Below, piece by piece: positions 60,101 to 64,000 of a stretch of 64,000 bases of DNA. The stretch lies in NCBI GenBank assembly GCA_034231615.1, contig CM067298.1, positions 29,890,127-29,954,126 of the forward strand, in the 5' to 3' direction. The notes under the pieces are model-generated. The model worked only from the letters and a program-made list of their open reading frames with translations. It was not told where the DNA came from and did not search any database. Origin of the DNA: Meghimatium bilineatum (lineage: Eukaryota > Mollusca > Gastropoda > Stylommatophora > Philomycidae). Numbering within the stretch: the stretch's first letter is position 1; every line of letters begins with the position of its first letter. A program made the position numbers and the translations under genes.

Positions 60101-61101
60101 ACAGGTAGACAAGAACTGAAAAATTTTGCAATTTCACAATGGAAACATATAGACATATTAATTAAAATATAACTATTACATACATTTAATACTTGATCCT
60201 TCTTGCATCGTGGAGGCTACCTCCGAATAATAATAACAGAATAATTTCCAACAGTGACGTCAATTGATAAATTATGGATGATTCCCAGGGTTGACAAGAA
60301 CTGGCAAAATAAATATGTAGGCCTTCTGCATGCTGCCGTATAGAAGACTTGTGTAAGATACTAAATTGTGTATGCACAGCTTATTTGTTACTTTAAAAAA
60401 ATTGTTCTGGTGCTTTCTGTTGGTGACTATTTATAGCTACTGCGACTCCACATATATAAATGTGACTAACGAAAAAAATGAAAATAATCAAAAACATAAT
60501 GAATCACATCCTAATTCATTATGCGAACAGGTCTTCTATACAGTCGAAGGTAATGAGTACAGTGTACAGTATATCGCTGAATTCACACACATTTTCTCAT
60601 TAGTCATGCACTTCATCTGCAAAATATCTTTCATTTTCAAACTGAACACATTTGATTGCAGAATATTTTGCTTCATGATTTTTATTTAAAACAAAATTAA
60701 ATTCCTTATATTGTCATTTCTTGCATCCAATAATATTTTAAAGATTAGTATAATTCAATCTTTATTTATTATGTAACAACGGTCTCGAATACATAATACT
60801 AGAGATAAAGAGCTGTGGATAGCCATGATCGCCTAGTAGGACTGTTGTCCTGCTACAAGAGAGGTTCAGTAGGGGTAGTTTGAGAAAGAAACTGCCAATG
60901 GTTTGATTTGCTACATTTGTTCAGAAATGTGTTGTGGGATCAATTGTTAAATATTTAAATTTCCTATATATACACACAGATTGCCAAGACAGAATTGAAA
61001 AAGCTGAGCTTGGATCAAAATGGCACTTTCATGGTTGATTTTGATCCAGAGAAGTCACAGAGAGAAATGCGCAAGATGAACAGAAGGATATTTAGCAAAG
61101 A
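47993..61101 (+). CDS. Unrecognised host gene, first two supported exons
   Basis: I join 47993-48190 to 60980-61101 because the first exon ends and the second begins on codon boundaries, both splice sites are good, and both reading frames look like real protein. The product starts with a Ser/Pro/acidic disordered segment, then a charged helix-forming segment. I do not recognise the family. The 12.8 kb intron holds both RAG1-like elements. The gene is divergent from the receptor, with 16 kb between starts. The link could be wrong, since an unseen exon or a different first exon may be used. Confidence 0.5.
48293..48600 (+). repeat. tRNA-derived SINE
   Basis: 'ctagcgaagtggttaaactg' (A box) and 'gggttcgaatccggc' (B box) at tRNA spacing, then 'ggatttttttcggagatccc' and an unrelated body. 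The acceptor-stem halves do not pair. Confidence 0.55.
48650..49585. other. Intron stretch, nothing recognised
   Basis: AT-rich with taggccta words. No coding frame above background and no family assigned. Confidence 0.4.
49590..50640 (+). mobile_element. RTE-2 LINE, decayed
   Basis: RT phrases GVRKG-TLSPYFLNIYAENIM, RYADDTVLLTTNKDGLKKML, then INSSGDCTVEIKR, YGCEAWTLNKTVAKRIAAFE, RIVRIPWTAKKINQDVLRSI and ERLIAEGIVNGK. Same family as 40470-41200. Frames broken. Confidence 0.7.
50645..50830 (+). repeat. Repeat Y copy
   Basis: 'gatccagtggtccatgggct', 'catgctctttgacccaatg', 'gcatgtgtttgtgagctgtt'; counterpart at 11755-11900. The word 'gtatgcatgtgtttg' is doubled here. Confidence 0.5.
51537..52631 (+). 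pseudogene. RAG1-like N-terminal zinc region, copy 1 (364 aa)
   Basis: Starts MDHCSSLHMRRLNDLCRICG. C16-x2-C19, then H61-x4-Y66-x2-C69 (a Cys is expected at 66 and copy 2 has it), then C113-x2-C116 followed by a basic KRKR. C-x2-C, H-x4-C-x2-C, W..., C-x2-C and a basic patch in that order is the zinc-binding arrangement of the RAG1 N-terminal region. A Thr/Pro-rich middle (residues ~185-290: repeated TPSTF) follows, then LLVTHLIRRKL and KHIAGQA before a stop. ATG follows a splice acceptor. Relative to copy 2, about 230 bp after the stop are missing. Confidence 0.7.
52680..53414 (+). pseudogene. RAG1-like catalytic part 1, copy 1 (first and second Asp)
   Basis: IWVKFRGDHGKNSLK at 52710-52750 (Asp in GDHG, 52728-52739), frameshift, MIGMAKIKDTYDNLTV and IVTFLFGD, interrupted by SINE-A, then FGDYDFLCKVYGLSRAQGTF and PCLWC at 53226-53290 (Asp in GDY). 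In RAG1 the second catalytic Asp lies in GYDEKLV...GLEASG...C-x2-C, a closely similar arrangement. Broken by a stop at ~53398 and a SINE-C. Confidence 0.65.
52945..53223 (-). repeat. SINE-A in RAG1-like copy 1
   Basis: Complete reverse-orientation copy. Flanked by TATTTGGGGAT at 52934-52944 and 53224-53234. Copy 2 keeps the uninterrupted site (tgtttggggat, 58649-58659). Confidence 0.9.
53441..53701 (-). repeat. tRNA-derived SINE-C in RAG1-like copy 1
   Basis: Flanked by ATCATAATAGTA at 53429-53440 and 53702-53713. Copy 2 has a single 'atcacaatagta' at 58849. Read in reverse it starts with a tRNA-like head: gtggttagcgcactgg (A box) and gggttcattcgcc (B box). Confidence 0.85.
53718..54491 (+). 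pseudogene. RAG1-like catalytic part 2, copy 1 (Glu region)
   Basis: IDIDRVCPPYLHILLGIVHK opens the block, a C-P-P-x-L-H-x-x-L-G motif comparable to D-A-L-H-C-D-I-G in RAG1. An acidic helix with DAAIEKDTNENRNKK follows. It ends RFGLGFHGEQGGELMHSTIG then IEQRAWAIRN; the Glu in GGE (54327-54329) is placed like RAG1's catalytic Glu in G-N-E-S-G-N. About 170 bp present in copy 2 (59415-59583) are deleted here. No ATG start, so this is an interior piece of one broken gene. Confidence 0.65.
54648..54805 (-). repeat. SINE-B in RAG1-like copy 1
   Basis: Flanked by CTAAATGTTC at 54638-54647 and 54806-54815. Copy 2 has one uninterrupted CTAAATGTTC at 59897-59906. Confidence 0.9.
54844..55331 (+). repeat. 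Left outer arm of long TIR, copy 2
   Basis: 'tggatgcaagaaatgacaat', 'tcgactgtatagaaga' and 'gaaagcaccagaa' all recur reversed at 60293-60781. Ends cagttcttgtctaacctgt, where the RTE begins. Confidence 0.75.
55333..56003 (+). mobile_element. RTE-1 LINE inserted in the left TIR
   Basis: Starts in sequence equivalent to 62155 ('aatatggactggatataaa') and runs MIISKDTEEQELNINI...WALNKQLEDRIDAFEMWVYK to a (GAT)n tail. Flanks tctaacctg / tctacctag are a slightly altered target duplication of the TIR word seen intact at the right end (TCTACCTG). Confidence 0.7.
57016..57894 (+). pseudogene. RAG1-like N-terminal zinc region, copy 2
   Basis: MDHCSSLHMQYLNDLCRICG, then HSTTLCVKCVMR with the full H-x4-C-x2-C, then LECSVCSHHQ and KRKRV. 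The Cys lost in copy 1 is present. A frameshift near 57860 and later changes close the frame at 57894; the matching sequence goes on at 57900-58250. Confidence 0.7.
58026..58250 (+). pseudogene. RAG1-like linker segment, copy 2
   Basis: RTNLLFSVWKHIAGQAEESL, then KIPARQRYAICEKAGITKKD, then NALAMKEATGLTCSK. A helical, charged segment present in copy 2 but deleted from copy 1 after KHIAGQAK. Confidence 0.6.
58440..59810 (+). pseudogene. RAG1-like catalytic region, copy 2
   Basis: Same landmarks as copy 1: GDHGKN (about 58456), FGDYDI-YKVYGLS (58651), an H-x-Y-T-F-F-L region where CPPYLHILLG decayed, and LGFHGEQGGERMHS (Glu at ~59657). It retains 59415-59583 (LFDALNNAYSDIHNLVSHSH and on), which copy 1 lacks. 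Many stops and shifts, so it is not functional. Confidence 0.6.
60119..60292. mobile_element. 174-bp insertion in the right TIR
   Basis: Bounded by gacaagaactg at 60108-60118 and 60293-60303, an exact 11-bp duplication. The left TIR has no such insert. A-rich start (aaaaatttt), no clear family. Confidence 0.7.
60293..60781 (-). repeat. Right outer arm of long TIR, copy 2
   Basis: Reverse complement of 54844-55331 with scattered differences. Its outer edge tgtaacaa ends 200 bp before exon 2 of the host gene. Confidence 0.75.
60820..60900 (+). repeat. SINE-B end fragment
   Basis: 'ggactgttgtcctgctacaa' and 'gagaggttcagtaggggtag', then 'tttgagaaagaaactgcc': the last half of family B. Confidence 0.45.
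60980..61101 (+). CDS. Exon 2 of unrecognised gene
   Basis: After acceptor ACACACAG: IAKTELKKLSLDQNGTFMVD then FDPEKSQREMRKMNRRIFSK, and GA before donor GTATGT. No stop, low repeat character and good splice signals distinguish it from the surrounding mobile DNA. Phase 0 entry fits the donor at 48191. Confidence 0.6.
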
Positions 61102-61213
61102 GTATGTTACAATATGCTTTTATGTTTGCACCTCAATTATGTTTTTTTTACATAAGCAACAGTGCAGTTAATATATCCATGTTTTTATAATTCCTGGTAT
61201 GAAAAAATTCTTT

Positions 61214-61271
61214 AATACTTAGAGAACTTAAATACTTAGAGAACTTAAATACTTAGAGAACTTAAATACTT
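61214..61271. repeat. Tandem repeat, 17-bp unit, ~3.5 copies
   Basis: Unit aatacttagagaactta, perfect in three successive copies, in the intron after exon 2. Confidence 0.85.
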
Positions 61272-61462
61272 TTAGATAGGTGACAGAATGACAAGCACAT
61301 CATTTATGTAATGCCTTTTGTGCACTGATGCTTGTTTCTAATCAAGAGTCATGGTTAATTAAACATTATTTTCAATATTTTATTTTTTAATGTTAACGTG
61401 AGCCAATTTGATCTGAAGCAGACATTTTTTATATAAATATAACTATAAATACATCATCATCA

Positions 61463-62116
61463 TCAAGTGCCGTCTCCGCAACGAAGGTTGGCTGCAACGT
61501 ATCTCCAACATCTCCTGTCTCTTGTCTTGGTGGTGCACTCTGCTAGACTGTAACCCGTCCATCGTGTAATGTTACTCTCCCACTTGTATCTCTGCCTACC
61601 TCTTGCTCGCTTCCCTTTGACTTTACCCTCAAGTAAGGTCTTCAATAGGGTGTCATGTCTTTTAATGTGTCCAAAGTATTTTATTTGCCTGATCTTTATT
61701 TCTCTTAGTAGTTCTTTCTTCATATTAAGTTTCTTTAACACCTCTTTATTTGTTTTCTTCTCTTTCCATGATGTTCTCCCTATTCTTCTATATACCCACA
61801 TCTCAAAGGCATCAATTTTGTCTTCTAATTGTTTATTTAGTGTCCATGTTTCTGAGCCATACATTAATATGGAATAGATGTAGCATTTTATAATTCTCAT
61901 TTTTAACTTGTTTGTAATTTGTTTAGATATTAATAATTTCCTCATGTCATTGAAGGTACTTTTAGCCATTCCTATTCTCCTTTTAACTTCTGTTTCACAT
62001 CTGCCATCATTTGTGACTATGTGTCCAAGATATTGATACTGTTTTACTTGTTGTAGTTTATCTCCCTGTATGTTTATGTTTACCTCCTGTTCTTCTGTGT
62101 CTTTGCTGATTATCAT
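61463..62116 (-). pseudogene. RTE-1 ORF2 C-terminal part (217 aa)
   Basis: Thumb and C-terminal region of an RTE/BovB-type ORF: Y-L-G-H-I-V, Y-G-S-E-T-W, R-R-I-G-R-T-S-W, Y-F-G-H-I-K-R, G-R-x-R-x-R-W-type tail. The frame is open but separated from RT by the mariner. It could have been coding until that insertion. Confidence 0.75.
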
Positions 62117-62193
62117 GGTTTTTGTTTTTTGAATGTTTATATCCAGTCCATATTCATTACTTGATTTATTGACTTGATCTATTAGTCTTTGTA

Positions 62194-62223
62194 CGAGGGG
62201 GAGTCAATAAGTAAGTCACAAAT
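62194..62223 (+). repeat. Mariner left TIR (30 bp)
   Basis: CGAGGGGGAGTC...CACAAAT, identical over 30 bp to the reverse complement of 63498-63527. Confidence 0.95.
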
Positions 62224-62293
62224 GGCTCTTTAGAAAAAAACTGAAGACGATAAAAACCTGAAAACTGTTTATTTTTACACATACATTATCCCT

Positions 62294-63364
62294 TTACTTC
62301 TCAACATAATTTCCACCAACATTGATGCATTTATCCCATCGTTTTATGAGTCCTCCCAAACCTGCTGCGTAGAACTGCGTGCTCTGCTTTTTAAGCCACA
62401 TTTTCACTTCACATTCAACTTCTGCGTCAGTCGCGAAATGCTTCCCGCCAAGGTGGGTTTTTAGTGGACCAAAAAGGTGAAAATCACTAGGGGCTAAATC
62501 GGGGCTGTAAGGAGGATGTTCCAGAATTTTCCAACCAAGATTTTTTATTTTCTCCTGAGTTAATCGAGCCGTATGTGGTCTAGCATTGTCATGAAGGAGT
62601 AGCACTCCTCTAGTCAGCAGCCCTGGACGTTTTCTTCGAATTGCATCCCGAAGCACTGATAGAACTTCACAGTATGATTCAGAATTCACATTGTCACCTT
62701 TCTTTTTGAAATTGGTTAAAAGCACTCCTTGACAATCCCAGAACACTGTCAGCATAACCTTCCCTGCTGATGGTGTAACCTTGAATTTTTGGACACAAGG
62801 CGAAGAAGGATGTTTCCATTGCATTGAAGCACGCTTTGATTCAGGCTGGTAGTGATGCACCCATGATTCGTCCCCAGTAATAATCCTGTTCATCATGTCT
62901 TCTCCTTCATTTGCGTATTGACAGAGATGCTCCAATGACAAGCCTAATCGGTTCATTTTGTGTTCGTCCGTCAATTGTCTGGGCACCCACCTTGAACACA
63001 CTTTCTTAAATTTCAATCGGTCATGCATGATGCTGTATGCTGAACCATGTGAGCACCCTATTGCAGCTGCTACAGCGTCTATCGTTACTCGTCTGTCACC
63101 TCGAATCATCTCCTCAACCCGCTGCACAGACGCGTCTGTTGCAATTTCAACAGCACGACCAGATCGGATTTCGTCAACAATTTTAGAGCGCCCTTGAGAA
63201 AATTTTTTTACCCAGCTGTGCACCGCTTTACGGGACAAACAATTGTCAGCATAAACAGGAAGCATTTCTTTATGAATGTCTTTTGCAGGCAGTCCTTTTG
63301 CCCATAAAAAACGCACAACAGCACGTTGTTCATTGATTGTACACTCTGTAAGTACAGTAGCCAT
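62294..63364 (-). CDS. Mariner-family transposase (356 aa)
   Basis: Cut-and-paste DDE transposase that binds the element's TIRs and moves it into TA sites. ATG at 63364, stop at 62294. An N-terminal paired helix-turn-helix region (residues ~10-115: EQRAVVRFLWAKGL, LSRKAVHSWVKKF, IGCSHGSAYSIMH) is followed by the linker WVPRQL at 126-131. The catalytic triad is D165 (ITGDESW), D259 (LLHDNARPHTA) and D294 (YSPDLAPSDFH), with 34 residues between the last two: DD34D, the mariner hallmark. Length is typical (about 345-360 aa). No stop or frameshift. It and the perfect TIRs suggest recent activity; SETMAR-like genes in animals derive from this family, but here the transposon context is complete. 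Confidence 0.95.
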   Translation of the reverse strand: MATVLTECTINEQRAVVRFLWAKGLPAKDIHKEMLPVYADNCLSRKAVHSWVKKFSQGRSKIVDEIRSGRAVEIATDASVQRVEEMIRGDRRVTIDAVAAAIGCSHGSAYSIMHDRLKFKKVCSRWVPRQLTDEHKMNRLGLSLEHLCQYANEGEDMMNRIITGDESWVHHYQPESKRASMQWKHPSSPCVQKFKVTPSAGKVMLTVFWDCQGVLLTNFKKKGDNVNSESYCEVLSVLRDAIRRKRPGLLTRGVLLLHDNARPHTARLTQEKIKNLGWKILEHPPYSPDLAPSDFHLFGPLKTHLGGKHFATDAEVECEVKMWLKKQSTQFYAAGLGGLIKRWDKCINVGGNYVEK

Positions 63365-63497
63365 TTTGTTTATGTGCTGCGCATGCGCAAGGTACAGCTA
63401 GCGCCATCTAGCGAACATAAACATAAAGTTCTATGATGATATCAACTATAAACAGCTTTAGAAACCACCTACTGCATTTTCCTGCCATCCAACATCA

Positions 63498-63527
63498 ATT
63501 TGTGACTTACTTATTGACTCCCCCTCG
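63498..63527 (-). repeat. Mariner right TIR (30 bp)
   Basis: Reverse complement reads CGAGGGGGAGTC...CACAAAT, identical to the left TIR. Confidence 0.95.
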
Positions 63528-63529
63528 TA

Positions 63530-63989
63530 GTTCATGTTCACTTTCTGCTAAAAGAACAGTGTCATCTTCATATCTAATGTTGTTTATTATTTTCCCATTG
63601 ATCTTGAGTCCTGGTATTTCTTCTATATTTTTAAAGATATTCTCTGTGTAGATATTAAATAGGCTTGGTGATAAGATGCATCCTTGTCTTACCCCTCTTC
63701 TTATTTCTATGTATGGAGAGTAGCTGTTTTCACACCTTATTGATGCAGTTTGTTCCCAATATATATTTCTAATCAGCCTGATGTCTTTTCCATCTATGCC
63801 TATTTCTTGAAGACATTTGATTAATTTTTCATGTTGGACTCTGTCAAAGGCCTTGCTGTAGTCTATGAAGCAAATATAGATACTTTTTTTGACTTCTATA
63901 TATTTATCTATCACTAGACGGATACTCAGTATAGCTTCTCTGGTTCCTTTGTTTTTCCTAAAACCGAATTGTTCTTCACCTACCTCCAT
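63530..63989 (-). pseudogene. RTE-1 reverse transcriptase core (YEDD variant)
   Basis: EEQFGFRKNKGTREAILSIR, motif A FIDYSKAFDRV, motif B RGVRQGCILSPSLF, motif C YEDDTVLL. Ala-to-Glu next to the catalytic Asp pair should harm polymerase activity. It is probably a late point mutation. Continues beyond the window. Confidence 0.75.
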
Positions 63990-64000
63990 GTCTATCTTGT

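Larger units (their letters stand above)
54844..60781 (+). mobile_element. RAG1-like (N-RAG-TP-type) transposon, copy 2, with long inverted repeats
   Basis: Opens ttgttacaaaataaataaac and closes with the reverse complement ttgttaca-taataaataaag. The outer arms (54844-55331 and 60293-60781) match over about 500 bp. The inner part of the repeat (56002-56115 against 59990-60118) shares CTACCT, TTTCT-GCTTG and CACCAATGACAATTGAA. Together they form terminal inverted repeats of ~0.6 kb, interrupted on the left by an RTE (55333-56003) and on the right by a 174-bp insert (60119-60292). The central gene is in the same order as copy 1. I find no clear duplication outside the ends. Confidence 0.7.
62194..63527 (-). 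mobile_element. Mariner transposon, 1334 bp, apparently intact
   Basis: Bounded by TA at 62192-62193 and 63528-63529. The first 30 bp (CGAGGGGGAGTCAATAAGTA and on to CAAAT) and the last 30 bp are perfect inverted repeats. One full transposase gene lies inside on the minus strand. The RTE copy at 43.5 kb has the uninterrupted target (ttTAgttcatg context, TA at 43565-43566). Confidence 0.95.
61452..64000 (-). mobile_element. RTE-1 LINE, split by a mariner, runs off the window
   Basis: 3' end at the left with (CAT)n and gtgccgtctccgcaacgaag. The C-terminal frame at 61463-62116 (MIISKDTEEQE, YQYLGHIVTNDGRCETEVKR, YGSETWTLNKQLEDKIDAFE, RARGRQRYKWE) is open. RT frame 63530-63989 has YICFIDYSKAFDRVQHEKLI, RRGVRQGCILSPSLFN and the catalytic box RYEDDTVLLAES, where YADD is expected. 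The mariner at 62194-63527 sits between them. Confidence 0.8.

Noticed and set aside
50880..60781. A RAG2-like gene beside the RAG1-like elements
   Set aside because: No kelch-repeat or PHD-like frame on either strand. The short minus-strand frames near 56009-56269 are part of the inverted repeat.

Overview
This is animal nuclear DNA: AT-rich, with spliced genes on GT-AG introns and dense interspersed repeats. No bacterial-type operon, ribosome binding site or prokaryotic gene is visible. The repeat content (a RAG1-like DNA transposon of the N-RAG-TP kind first reported from the sea slug Aplysia, a stand-alone RNase H-type ORF, SINEs with a module resembling the deeply conserved 'Nin-DC' domain) suits an invertebrate, quite possibly a mollusc. 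That is inference, not proof.

Two host genes point away from each other. From 32033 down to 1593 on the minus strand runs the 5' part of a VPS10-domain sorting receptor, closest by eye to SorCS. Fourteen exons with consistent phases encode 618 codons: signal peptide, furin-type RFRR site, VPS10 beta-propeller and the start of the sortilin C-terminal region. The gene continues beyond position 1. On the plus strand a second gene starts at 47993 with an acidic, Ser-rich exon ending at 48190. The next exon I can support is 60980-61101, in matching phase across a 12.8 kb intron. I do not recognise this protein.

Nearly everything else is mobile DNA, often nested. The SorCS-like introns hold LINE 3' ends, several SINE families, a TTAA-flanked piggyBac-like element and an RNase H ORF broken by a SINE. 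The space between the genes (32.1-47.9 kb) holds a 5'-truncated RT/RNase H LINE with a clean 11-bp target duplication inside an older LINE, an 0.8 kb hAT derivative, a palindromic RTE fragment carrying a 47-bp tandem array, and a Penelope-like element interrupted by a 4.9 kb hAT that itself contains two LINE fragments. Intron 1 of the second gene holds two head-to-tail copies of a RAG1-like transposon. Both keep GDHG, GDYD and GGE motifs matching the RAG1/Transib catalytic D-D-E, and the second copy is bounded by ~0.6 kb inverted repeats. At the right edge (62194-63527) a mariner with perfect 30-bp inverted repeats and an uninterrupted 356-aa DD34D transposase sits in an RTE element. Several insertions can be checked inside the window because an empty paralogous site is also present.
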